Source of the DNA: Acidisphaera sp. S103
Lineage (GTDB): Bacteria > Pseudomonadota > Alphaproteobacteria > Acetobacterales > Acetobacteraceae
Assembly: GCF_009765975.1 (NCBI RefSeq)
Contig: NZ_LMUJ01000015.1
Coordinates: forward strand, 1-41,664
DNA: 41,664 nt
Reading direction: 5' to 3'
Positions 24,682-32,709 of the stretch are shown in pieces. The notes beneath the pieces were generated by a model, which was not told the origin of the DNA, searched no databases, and saw only the letters and a list, made by a program, of their open reading frames with translations. Numbering within the stretch: the stretch's first letter is position 1; the number at the start of each line of letters is the position of its first letter. The translations under genes and the position numbers were made by a program.

Positions 24682-26049
24682 TCACCGTCCCGCCTGCCTG
24701 GGAACGAAATCCAGCGGCGAGCCAGGCGGGATCAGTTCTTCCTGCTTCGTGCTGTCCTCGAACGCGCGCACGATGCGGTGGGCGTGCTGCATTACCCACC
24801 AGCGGACATATCGCTGGTTCACGGCCTCCCGCTCCTTCGGGTCTTCCTGAAGGTGGGTGATGCGGGCAAAACCAAGCGGCAATTCCGGATCGTGGAAGTG
24901 CTGCTGGCGCTTGAAGTTAATCTTGAAGTCCTTCCACTTCACGGCGTGCAATTCGTCCTTCAACCAGACAATGCAGGATTCGCGGTTGGAAGCCTGCTGC
25001 TCGCCCAGGAAGAAGGCACTCTGGTCGACACCGTCGATCAGGCGATCGTTCGGTGTGCTGCATCCGGCGAAGTTCAGCAGCGTGGTGAACATGTCGGTGA
25101 CATGCACCATCTCATTGCTTTCGACGCCAGCGTGGATTTTTCCGGGCCAACGGATCAGTAGCGGCGTGCGGATGCCCCCCTCCGCGGAGCTGAAATAAGA
25201 CCCGTCGAAGAATCCGCCGGTGCCGCGGCCGGCCAGATGATCCTCGGCGCCGTTGTCGCCGCACATCACGACGATGGTATTGTCGCGGATGCCCAGCTCA
25301 TCCAGCTTGTCGAGCAGAACGCCGAAGTCATGGTCGAGCATCAGCAGGCAGTCGCCCCAATCGCCGTTCGTGCTCTTGCCCTTGAACTCGTCACGCGGAA
25401 GCATCGGGAAATGCATCAGCGAGTGATTGAAGTAGCAGTAGAACGGCTTGCCGGCCCGGGTGGACTTCTCCATGAACGCCAACGCCCGGTGCTGGTATTC
25501 CAGGTCACAGGTCTTCTTGGTTTCCATGGTCAACTGCTGGTCTGGCAGCGGCCAGGCACCCTTGCCTTTCACGCCTTCATGCATGTGCGAATAGCCGTCG
25601 CGTTCCGGTACGTAGTGGGGATCCTCCAGCCACATGCATTCGTCGTAGGTACGGAGCGGGCCGTACCACTCGTCGAAGCCATGATCGGTCGGGAACCGGC
25701 CGGCCTCGGCGCCGATATGCCACTTGCCATAGATCGCCGAGGCGTACCCGGCCTCCGACAGGATCTCGGCGATGGTGCGTTCCCATGTGACGATGCCGCC
25801 GCCGTTGCCGCCGAGGGCTATCGTATGGTTCCCGGAACGGATCGGGAAGCGCCCGGTCATCAGCGCCGATCGGGTGGGGGTGCATTGGGGCTCGACGACA
25901 TAGTGCGTCAGCTTGGTGCCTTCCCTGGCGAACTGATCCATCCGCCTGGTGTCGGCGCCACGCAGGATGCCTCCGCCGTAGCAGCCAAGCTCACCCATGC
26001 CCAGGTTATCGACGTGGAAGAACAGAATATTGGGTTTAGAGGTCGTCAC
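24682..26049 (-). CDS. Cys-type sulfatase (arylsulfatase family)
   Basis: 455 residues from a GTG start at 26049 with GGAG eight bases upstream. It hydrolyses sulfate esters to release sulfate. The N-terminus KPNILFFHVDNLGMGELG carries the first metal Asp. The active-site motif CTPTRSALMTGR places the Cys at residue 56, to be converted to formylglycine by the FGE encoded next. Later marks are GKWHIG, and CGDNGAED for metal binding. No clear signal peptide, so the enzyme is probably cytoplasmic and acts on imported esters, as in the ats system of Pseudomonas. An ABC importer is encoded just upstream. Substrate cannot be told from sequence. Confidence 0.94.
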   Translation of the reverse strand: MTTSKPNILFFHVDNLGMGELGCYGGGILRGADTRRMDQFAREGTKLTHYVVEPQCTPTRSALMTGRFPIRSGNHTIALGGNGGGIVTWERTIAEILSEAGYASAIYGKWHIGAEAGRFPTDHGFDEWYGPLRTYDECMWLEDPHYVPERDGYSHMHEGVKGKGAWPLPDQQLTMETKKTCDLEYQHRALAFMEKSTRAGKPFYCYFNHSLMHFPMLPRDEFKGKSTNGDWGDCLLMLDHDFGVLLDKLDELGIRDNTIVVMCGDNGAEDHLAGRGTGGFFDGSYFSSAEGGIRTPLLIRWPGKIHAGVESNEMVHVTDMFTTLLNFAGCSTPNDRLIDGVDQSAFFLGEQQASNRESCIVWLKDELHAVKWKDFKINFKRQQHFHDPELPLGFARITHLQEDPKEREAVNQRYVRWWVMQHAHRIVRAFEDSTKQEELIPPGSPLDFVPRQAGR

Positions 26050-26115
26050 CGGCTTTACTCCGTTATGACTTGTGTTGGATATGTCGCGAACCGGGAATGA
26101 CTATCCCGGCCTTCG

Positions 26116-26970
26116 CTACAGAAGCTGGCCTACGCCCTGCGGGCCTACGTCCATGCCGAAGCCGGTCAGACCACCCGACTTCAGTTCGGAGCCCATTGCC
26201 GCAATAGACTCCTCTCGGATCAATCCTTTCAATTTGTGTACGAGCTCCATGAAACCGGGGGTTTCAGTCATGGCGGCCATCCGGGGCCGGGGAAGAGGCA
26301 CGCGAACCTCCGCCTTGATCCGCCCCGGTCTTGCCGTCATCACGTAGATGCGGTCCGACAGGAAGACCGCCTCTTCGATATCGTGCGTAACAAACAGCAC
26401 CGAGATCCGGAACTGCTGCCACATATTCGTCAGTATTTCCTGCATCACTGTCCGGGTTTGCGTATCCAGCGCCCCGAACGGCTCATCCATCAGCAGGACC
26501 TGCGGGCTGGTGGCCAGCGCTCGGACGATGCCGATGCGCTGCTTCATGCCGCCCGACAACTGGTCGGGATAGTGGTTCTCGAACGCCAGCAACCCCGCCA
26601 AGCCCAGCAACGTGCGGGCTGAGGATTCGCGTTTGCCGCGGGCAACGCCGCTCATTCTCAGGCCGAATTCGACGTTCTTTCGCACCGTCAGCCAGGGAAA
26701 CAGCGAATATTGCTGGAACACTACGCCGCGTTCCGAACCAGGGCCGGTGATCGGCACGCCATCCAGCAGCGCCTGCCCGCTGGAAGCCTTCGCGAAACCC
26801 GCGACGATATTCAGCAGCGTGGACTTACCGCAGCCGGATGGCCCGATCAACGAAACGAATTCATTGGGCTGGACGGTGAGTGAAACGCTCTTGACAGCCT
26901 GCACAATGGAGCCGCGGGTGGCGAATTGGATGCTGACGCCCTGCACGTCGATGAATCCTTTGTCGCTCAT
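26116..26970 (-). CDS. ABC transporter ATPase, nitrate/sulfonate/sulfate-ester type
   Basis: 284 residues from ATG 26970, which overlaps the permease stop (ATGA). Walker A GPSGCGKST, Q-loop VVFQQYSLFPWLTV, signature LSGGMKQR, Walker B VLLMDEPFGALD and switch THD are all present. The sequence type (GVSIQFATRG at the start, TARPGRIKAEVRVPLPRPR after the core) is that of the TauB/SsuB/NrtD subfamily. With the binding protein, permease, sulfatase and SulP neighbours it is best read as the AtsC-like motor of a sulfate-ester importer. Intact. Confidence 0.92.
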   Translation of the reverse strand: MSDKGFIDVQGVSIQFATRGSIVQAVKSVSLTVQPNEFVSLIGPSGCGKSTLLNIVAGFAKASSGQALLDGVPITGPGSERGVVFQQYSLFPWLTVRKNVEFGLRMSGVARGKRESSARTLLGLAGLLAFENHYPDQLSGGMKQRIGIVRALATSPQVLLMDEPFGALDTQTRTVMQEILTNMWQQFRISVLFVTHDIEEAVFLSDRIYVMTARPGRIKAEVRVPLPRPRMAAMTETPGFMELVHKLKGLIREESIAAMGSELKSGGLTGFGMDVGPQGVGQLL

Positions 26971-27869
26971 TTCCTGCTCCCGGGTGCGAAGGCGAGCCAC
27001 GGCATGGTCAGGCGGCCGATGAGGCGGATGGCGCCGCTGCACAGCAGCCCCAGCATCCCGATGGTGATCATGCCCAGCACGATCGCCGGGTAATTGACCA
27101 GCGAGTATGCTTCCCAGGTATAATATCCGACACCGAACTGACCCGAGATCATTTCGGCTGCGATCAATGATACCCAGGCGACACCCATGCCGATCGCCAG
27201 GCCGGTAAAGATTTGGGACAACGCGCCGGGCAGAATGACGTGCCAGAACAACCGCGGCTCACTCGCACCCAGGCATTGTGCTGCCCGCAGCAACACACCG
27301 TCCATGGCCTCGACCCCGTGGATTGTGTTCAGCAGGATCGGGAAAAAGGCGCCGATGAAGGTGATGAAGATGATGCTGGATTCGTTGCTGGGCCATAGCA
27401 TGATCGACATCGGCACCCAGGCGATCGCTGGGATGGGGCGAAGGACCTCGACCGCGGGCATCACCAGTTCCCTGATCCGGCGGTAACGGCCGGTCAGCAG
27501 CCCCAACGGCACGCCGAGGATGATGGCGATCGCGAAGCCCAGCAGAATGCGTTCCAGGCTCATGCCGATATTGATCAGGAACTTGGTCGACCCGATGACT
27601 TCGCCGGCTTGGACGAAGACCTCATGGGGTGTCGGGATGTTCTGGAAGCGGATGAAGAGGTTGATGCGATATCTCGTGCCGAGATACCAGATGACGAAGA
27701 GGCAACCGATCGACAGGCACGCCGAAACCACGGTGATTACCCGGTCCGAACTGAACCAGAACGGAAGACGTAACGTTTTTTGGGCGGGGGCAGCAATCTC
27801 ATCCAGCTTTTCCCGCTCGAAGTAGCGTATGATAGGTCCGTCGGTTGCCGGCATGGCCTCTGCGCTCAT
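26967..27869 (-). CDS. ABC transporter permease, sulfonate/sulfate-ester type
   Basis: 300 residues from ATG 27869 (a longer open frame upstream overlaps the binding-protein gene and is rejected). About 60 cytoplasmic residues precede six membrane helices. The cytoplasmic EAA loop reads AAQCLGASEPRLFWHVILPGAL, the contact site for the ATPase. The fold is the TauC/SsuC type, with VLRPIPAIAWVPMSIMLWP in the core. It starts 17 bp after the binding-protein stop and overlaps the ATPase gene, so the three are one unit. In Pseudomonas the related AtsB is the permease of a sulfate-ester importer; the call here leans on the sulfatase next door. Confidence 0.92.
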   Translation of the reverse strand: MSAEAMPATDGPIIRYFEREKLDEIAAPAQKTLRLPFWFSSDRVITVVSACLSIGCLFVIWYLGTRYRINLFIRFQNIPTPHEVFVQAGEVIGSTKFLINIGMSLERILLGFAIAIILGVPLGLLTGRYRRIRELVMPAVEVLRPIPAIAWVPMSIMLWPSNESSIIFITFIGAFFPILLNTIHGVEAMDGVLLRAAQCLGASEPRLFWHVILPGALSQIFTGLAIGMGVAWVSLIAAEMISGQFGVGYYTWEAYSLVNYPAIVLGMITIGMLGLLCSGAIRLIGRLTMPWLAFAPGSRK

Positions 27870-27886
27870 GATGCTGCCCTTCCCAG

Positions 27887-29323
27887 TCAGGGTGTGAAGC
27901 TCGCGACGTCCTTGATGGCCTCGGCGTAGGTGGCGAGCCTGCCCCCGTTCGCCTTCGCGTACGCCTCCGCATCTCGTTTCAACAGGAAGGGCGTGATATC
28001 GGGCTTTGCGCGGTCCTTGTCGTTCACGGCGAAAAAGGCCTGGTCGGCGAAAACCTTGATGCCGAGCTGGTGGTCCACGAGGTAGACGGCGTTCAATGTC
28101 TTGCCCGCGGCCTGGTATTGCCGGACGCCCAGCAGGGCGCATACGGGAGAGCTGAAGCTGATGATGTCGCCATCGCGGACCCAGACCTGGCCGGCCTGAG
28201 CGGGATTGGCGACAGGTGCTTTGCAGACCGGGTCCTGACCCTTCACGTCGTAGCCGGTCGTGGACTTGAGTTGTTTGTCATAGTCCAACTCTTCATCCTT
28301 GAAGGCCTGACGGACATACGTGTCATTGACCCATGCCTGGACGTCGAGCGGCTTGATCATGTTCAGATGTTGAAGCACTTGGTAATCAGCCGTCAGGGCT
28401 GTGACCCAGGCCGGCTTGATCGTCGGATCCAGCGTCATGATCCCATCCGGGCCCAGGTAGATGTAAGCGACTTCCTTGTTGATCTTCGTCCAGTCTTCAA
28501 TTTTCTCCGCAGCGACCTGCGGATTGGAACGGAACCAGTTGTTCGCCTCCATCACCGCCTTGATATAGGCAACGACGACTTCCGGGTATTTGTCAGCGAA
28601 GTCCTTGCGTACGACCACACCATGCAGCGTCGGGACGCCTGTCTCCGCCCCATCGTAAATTTTTCTGGCAAAACCCCGAAACGGTAGAAGCTCCGGGAAC
28701 GGCACGAAGTCGGCATGCGCGTCGATGCGCTTCTGTTGCAGGTTGGTGGTGCCGATTTCCGGCGATTGCGACACCAGATTCCAGAAATCCCCGGTCAGCC
28801 CGCGCATCTGCAGCGCGCGCAACAGCATCCCGTGGGCGGCCGACCCGAAGGGTACCGAGATGGTCTTGCCCTTCAGGTCGTCGAAGTCGTAAAGCGGTGT
28901 GTCCTTGTTCACGATGATGCCGTTGCCGCCGCCATGCGCATTATAGGCCAGGATGGCCACAAGCTCCGTCGCGTTTCCGGTTGCCTGTCCGGTGGCCCCG
29001 TCGACCAACAGTGGAAAGTCGCCCATCATGCCGATCTGGATGTTATTCGCCATCATCCCGTTGGTGATCGGCGGACCGGAGGTAAAGTTCTGCCAAGACA
29101 GCGAATACGTGACGTCTTTGTACTTGCCGGTCCTGGGCAGAAGTTTCGTAAACAAACCCAGTTGCTGGAGGACGATGCCGCCCGTGACGGTGTTGGTCGT
29201 CGTATTCTGGATCCCGATCCCGATATCGAGTGTTTTCGCGCCGGCGGATCCAGGGCCGCCGGTCAGCGCAAGCGCTGCGGACAACGCCGCCATGGCCAGT
29301 CGTTTACGCCGGAAAGCACTCAT
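27887..29323 (-). CDS. ABC substrate-binding protein, AtsR-like
   Basis: 478 residues with a signal peptide ending near GSAGA-KTLDIG and GGGAGAGG upstream of the ATG. It is longer than TauA/SsuA/NrtA proteins (about 320-450) but shares their fold: IGIQNTTTNTVTGGIVLQQLG at the N-terminus, ANNIQIGMMGDFPLLV, DDLKGKTISVPFGSAAHGMLL, and HADFVPFPELLPF. The long size and companion genes agree with AtsR, the sulfate-ester binding protein of Pseudomonas ats clusters. It would bind its ligand in the periplasm and pass it to the permease. Ligand identity is inferred from the adjacent sulfatase and not from residues. Confidence 0.88.
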   Translation of the reverse strand: MSAFRRKRLAMAALSAALALTGGPGSAGAKTLDIGIGIQNTTTNTVTGGIVLQQLGLFTKLLPRTGKYKDVTYSLSWQNFTSGPPITNGMMANNIQIGMMGDFPLLVDGATGQATGNATELVAILAYNAHGGGNGIIVNKDTPLYDFDDLKGKTISVPFGSAAHGMLLRALQMRGLTGDFWNLVSQSPEIGTTNLQQKRIDAHADFVPFPELLPFRGFARKIYDGAETGVPTLHGVVVRKDFADKYPEVVVAYIKAVMEANNWFRSNPQVAAEKIEDWTKINKEVAYIYLGPDGIMTLDPTIKPAWVTALTADYQVLQHLNMIKPLDVQAWVNDTYVRQAFKDEELDYDKQLKSTTGYDVKGQDPVCKAPVANPAQAGQVWVRDGDIISFSSPVCALLGVRQYQAAGKTLNAVYLVDHQLGIKVFADQAFFAVNDKDRAKPDITPFLLKRDAEAYAKANGGRLATYAEAIKDVASFTP

Positions 29324-29357
29324 TCAGCCTCTCCCTGCAAAAGTCCTGCGATGTTGC

Positions 29358-30860
29358 CTAGAGTATTCCGCTGAGCCGTTGCCGGAACGCAGCACTGCGC
29401 TCGTCCAGGCCGACAAAGGTCACGACTGATCCAAGGTCGCGGTATTTGGTTTCAATCGCATCGAGCGCGGCGACGCTGGACACATCCCAGATCGGAGAAT
29501 GCGTCAGGTCGATCGTGACATCGGCCGGATCGGCCGCATGGGTGAAATGTTCGTGCAGATCGTGGCTGCTGCCGAAGAACAGAGGACCATGCACGACGTA
29601 ACGCACCGCGTCGCCATCACCCAGCAGCGTCCGATGGGCGATCGTGCCCTGCGAAGCTCGGCGGGCGAAGACGATGATGGCCAGCACGACGCCACAGAGA
29701 ACACCCAGAGCGAGGTTGCCGGTCGCCACGGTGACGCCAACCGTCAACAGCATGATTGCGGTTTCCGACACCGGCAGCCGCTTCAGCGTCTCGGGCTTGA
29801 TGCTGCCCCAGTTCACGGTGCGGATCGCGACGATCATCATCACGGCGGCCAATGCGACCATGGGAATTCGCGCCATCAGCCCGCCGAGGCCGGTCAACAT
29901 GGCGAGCAGGGCCAGCGCGGCCACGGCTGTCGACAGGCGGGTGCGACCGCCGCCGATCTCCACGTTGACGATGCTCTGCCCGATCATGGCGCAGCCACCG
30001 ATACCGCCCCAGCAACTGGCCAGGATGTTGGCGACGCCAAGCGCCCAACATTCTTGGCCCTTGTTGGAAGGCGTCCGCGTCAGGTCATCCACCAGCCTTG
30101 CCGTCAGCAGCGTTTCCAGCAGACCGACGAAAGCGACACTCAGCGCGGTGGGCCAGATGATCCGCAGCGTGTCGAGGTCGAGCGGCACGAGAAGCGGCGT
30201 CAGCCCCGGCAGTCCAGCCGCAGCCGGCGCGTCACCGCTGACATTCGGCACGTGAAGATGACCGAACGCAACGATCGCAGTGACGGCGACGATCGCGACC
30301 AGCGCGGCAGGGACGGCGGTCGTAAGGCGCGGCAGCAGCAGGGTGATCACGGCCGTGACGGCGAACAGGGCATAGACCACCGGATCGGTGCCGATAACGT
30401 GCGGCACCTGGGCGCAGAAGATCAGGATGCCCAGCGCGTTGACGAAGCCCAGCATGACGGATCTCGGGATGAAGCGCGTCATGCGTGCGAGTCCAGCAGC
30501 CCCGAACGCCACCTGGACAACACCGGCGAGAAGGACCGTCGGTAACACATAGGGTACACCGTGAGCCCGCACCATTGGGCCGATCACCAGCGCCACGGAA
30601 CCCGCCGCGGCCGTTACCATGGCCGGACGTCCGCCGAGGACGGAGGTGACGAAGGCAAGGACGACAGAGGCGACGAGCGCGACTTTCGCATCGACACCGG
30701 ACACGAATGAAAATGAGATGACTTCGGGAAGCAGTGCCAGCATCGTCACGACACCGGCAAGGCATTCCCGGACCAGGAGGCTGGGCGGCCAGGCCAGAGC
30801 CCATGACCGTGCGGCACTCGCAAGGCGCGGCAGCGCGACGGTGTCATCGGCGACTGTCAT
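29358..30860 (-). CDS. SulP-family anion permease with STAS domain
   Basis: 500 residues. About 11-12 membrane segments occupy residues 30-390, with the SulP marks ALLPEVISFSFVSGV, SVMLGFVNALGILIF, and a GQECWALGVANILASCWGGIGG stretch. The last 110 residues are a STAS domain (DVTIDLTHSPIWDVSSVAALD), a cytoplasmic regulatory fold shared with anti-sigma antagonists. SulP proteins move sulfate, bicarbonate or related anions. As first gene of the sulfate-ester operon, 34 bp before the binding protein, it may import free sulfate or move sulfate released by the sulfatase. Direction cannot be deduced. Intact. Confidence 0.9.
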   Translation of the reverse strand: MTVADDTVALPRLASAARSWALAWPPSLLVRECLAGVVTMLALLPEVISFSFVSGVDAKVALVASVVLAFVTSVLGGRPAMVTAAAGSVALVIGPMVRAHGVPYVLPTVLLAGVVQVAFGAAGLARMTRFIPRSVMLGFVNALGILIFCAQVPHVIGTDPVVYALFAVTAVITLLLPRLTTAVPAALVAIVAVTAIVAFGHLHVPNVSGDAPAAAGLPGLTPLLVPLDLDTLRIIWPTALSVAFVGLLETLLTARLVDDLTRTPSNKGQECWALGVANILASCWGGIGGCAMIGQSIVNVEIGGGRTRLSTAVAALALLAMLTGLGGLMARIPMVALAAVMMIVAIRTVNWGSIKPETLKRLPVSETAIMLLTVGVTVATGNLALGVLCGVVLAIIVFARRASQGTIAHRTLLGDGDAVRYVVHGPLFFGSSHDLHEHFTHAADPADVTIDLTHSPIWDVSSVAALDAIETKYRDLGSVVTFVGLDERSAAFRQRLSGIL

Positions 30861-31168
30861 GCTGAACGGCCCCGTTGAGGGGGTGAGGAAGCCAGAGATC
30901 GGCGGTGCCGTTGATCGTCAGGGTCGATGGCTTGCATCATGGGATAACCCTAGCAGCGAGACATCATGACGTCACTATGAACAAATAACGAACAACGTAA
31001 GGAAGTGGATTATATTTGACCATGTTCGATCCGATTTCGTAAGATATATCGTCCGTGATAAAATATTGATTATATTTTATGCGTTATATGTGTATTATGA
31101 CATCATTTTGGTCTATTTTTGTCCAATTAACCGGTACGACGGCGCACGATAGAATCTGGCTCTAGGCC
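30861..31168 (-). promoter_or_regulatory. AT-rich promoter region of the SulP-sulfatase operon
   Basis: 308 bp without a gene, strikingly AT-rich between about 30960 and 31130, in contrast to GC-rich genes on both sides. The leftward operon's promoter must lie here. It contains an inverted repeat at 30960-30973 similar to one in front of the regulator gene, plus a third, less symmetrical GACATCAT at 31099-31106. No open frame or structured RNA was recognised. Confidence 0.6.
30960..30973. promoter_or_regulatory. Candidate GntR operator upstream of the SulP operon
   Basis: GACAT CATG ACGTC, an imperfect inverted repeat (four of five arm bases pair), about 100 bp before the SulP start. It closely matches GACAT CATC ATGTC in front of the GntR gene. 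Two similar sites at the two expected targets suggest that the regulator controls both. Confidence 0.5.
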
Positions 31169-31909
31169 TTACCGCCGGGCCAACCGAGTCACGAAGCTGA
31201 TCTGATCACCCCGATAATACAGGCGTTCGTAATCCACCGCCGCCCTGTCAGCGCAATAAGACGTCCGTTCGATCAGGAAGATCGGGCTGCCAAGGGGAAC
31301 GAGCAGCGCGACGGCCACGTCGGAATTGGCCGCCACCGCTTCAAGCCGATAATCGGCCTCGATCAACGGCAAATCATATTTTTGTTCAAGGAGGGTGAAG
31401 ATAGGCTCGACCTCCAGGTCGTTGGCCATCACCTTTATCCCCACGTCGTGCGGAAGGTAGGTCTCGTCCAGGGAGATCGGCGTGCCGTCGGCCAGGCGGA
31501 CGCGCCGAATGCGGACGACCGGCGTGCCTTTTTCCAGTTGCAGATGCCGCGCGACCGCCTCGGCAGCGGGTACCACACCCTGGTCGATCAACCGAGCGGT
31601 CGCTTGCTTGCCAAGCGCCTGCATGTCCTCGACAAAACCCGTCAAGCCACTCAGTTCCTGTGTCAGCTTGGGGCGGGAGACGAAGGTGCCGCGGCCGCGG
31701 CGGATCTCGATAAGCCCGCGCCGGGCGAGATTTTGCACCGCGGCACGAACCGTGGTGCGGCTGACCGAGAAGCGGGCGATCAGGCTGTCTTCGGGCGGAA
31801 GCTGGGTCCCCGGCCGGAGTCGCCCGCTTTCAATGTCGGCGGCAAGGATGCCCTCTAGCTGGGCATACAGCGGGACGCTGCTGGTTGTGTCGATTCGCAT
31901 GACCGGCAT
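31169..31909 (-). CDS. GntR/HutC-type (UTRA) transcription regulator
   Basis: 246 residues. The N-terminal winged helix-turn-helix has the GntR pattern VPLYAQLEGILAADIESGRL, GTQLPPEDSLIARFSVSRTT, then RRGLIEIRRGRGTFV. Residues about 95-240 are a UTRA ligand domain of the HutC class (VRIRRVRLADGTPISLDETYLP, then YYRGDQISFV). Such proteins usually repress transport and catabolic operons until a ligand binds. It lies 308 bp upstream of, and on the same strand as, the SulP-ABC-sulfatase operon, so control of sulfate-ester use is the natural inference. A candidate self-binding site lies at 31921-31934, just before the start. ATG at 31900 is an alternative. Confidence 0.9.
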   Translation of the reverse strand: MPVMRIDTTSSVPLYAQLEGILAADIESGRLRPGTQLPPEDSLIARFSVSRTTVRAAVQNLARRGLIEIRRGRGTFVSRPKLTQELSGLTGFVEDMQALGKQATARLIDQGVVPAAEAVARHLQLEKGTPVVRIRRVRLADGTPISLDETYLPHDVGIKVMANDLEVEPIFTLLEQKYDLPLIEADYRLEAVAANSDVAVALLVPLGSPIFLIERTSYCADRAAVDYERLYYRGDQISFVTRLARR

Positions 31910-31920
31910 AGTACGTGGCC

Positions 31921-31934
31921 GACATCATCATGTC
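31921..31934. promoter_or_regulatory. Candidate GntR auto-operator
   Basis: GACAT CATC ATGTC, a perfect 5-bp inverted repeat with a 4-base spacer, 12 bp upstream of the GntR start codon. A near copy is found at 30960-30973 ahead of the SulP gene. Position so close to the start suits autorepression. Confidence 0.5.
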
Positions 31935-32140
31935 ATGACCAGACTACGTACAGTGGTTCTGTCGGCGCCTGGGCCTCCCACCGCGGAAACCGGTGCATTG
32001 GCCGCCGGGGTTTCGACCTTGCGCCCGGCATCGAAGTCCGCGGTGTCCATGTCAAGAGCCACCGGGTCGAAGAAGGCCGTGTCCTGCACTGTCTTGGACA
32101 GTTTCCGGCGGATGAAAAACGCAAGATCGGCGTTCATCAT
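31928..32140 (-). CDS. Doubtful small open frame upstream of GntR
   Basis: A 70-residue frame beginning ATGATGAACGCC with only a weak GAG upstream. The product has a charged N-terminal helix (LAFFIRRKLSKTVQD) and a Pro/Ala/Val-rich end, with no motif that I recognise. It ends just before the GntR gene and covers the candidate operator. It could be a small protein, a gene remnant, or chance. Confidence 0.22.
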   Translation of the reverse strand: MMNADLAFFIRRKLSKTVQDTAFFDPVALDMDTADFDAGRKVETPAANAPVSAVGGPGADRTTVRSLVMT

Positions 32141-32253
32141 GATCTCGGGTGTTGGCTATGCTCACGTCAGCCCGATCGACCAGGAGCCGGCGCAGCTTCG
32201 TTTGCAAATGCTCACGTTTAACGTTGTTTAGCTGACAACCGACGCCATGCCTT

Positions 32254-32709
32254 CTATTGTGAGCGTCGACGAGTCAGTAGCATACTTCGCATCGTCAGCA
32301 CGTCCTCACCGCGCTGATTCCGTATCTTGAACGACAGGACCAGTAGTCCCCGGTCGGGCTTCGACCGCGACGGCCGCACCTCGACGACTTCGGCGTCAGA
32401 ATGAAGTGTGTCACCTGGACGGACCGGGCGCAGCCAGCGCAGTTCATCGAGACCGGGTGAACCCATTCCACACGCCCGGAAGACGCCAAGTTGCAAGAAG
32501 GCTCGGAAACCCAAGGCCAACGTCTGGATTCCGCTGGCGATGAGTCCACCGAAATGTGTTCCAGCTGCGGCCTCAACATCTAAATGAAACGGTTGCGGAT
32601 CGTAGGCCAGGGCGAAATCGATGATCATACTTTCGGTGACGGTTATCCCCGGGCTGACAAACCGGTCGGAAATCTTAAAGTCATCAAGGAACATTTGGTC
32701 CATGATCAT
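32254..32709 (-). CDS. MaoC-like hydratase/dehydratase
   Basis: 151 residues from ATG 32709, which overlaps the amidase stop (ATGA). MaoC hot-dog proteins hydrate enoyl-CoA or related acyl thioesters. The hydratase motif is visible as FALAYDPQPFHLDVEAA, with the catalytic Asp and His spaced as in R-specific hydratases, then FGGLIASGIQTLALGFR, and later LRWLRPVRPGDTLH. A CoA-type partner is not obvious in the cluster, so the substrate is open. It is the last gene of the leftward catabolic run. Confidence 0.88.
   Translation of the reverse strand: MIMDQMFLDDFKISDRFVSPGITVTESMIIDFALAYDPQPFHLDVEAAAGTHFGGLIASGIQTLALGFRAFLQLGVFRACGMGSPGLDELRWLRPVRPGDTLHSDAEVVEVRPSRSKPDRGLLVLSFKIRNQRGEDVLTMRSMLLTRRRSQ

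Noticed and set aside
29499..30545. Forward frame of about 348 codons opposite the SulP gene
   Set aside because: Rich in His, Asp and Gln from antisense reading of membrane-helix codons; no motif. The SulP frame is certain.
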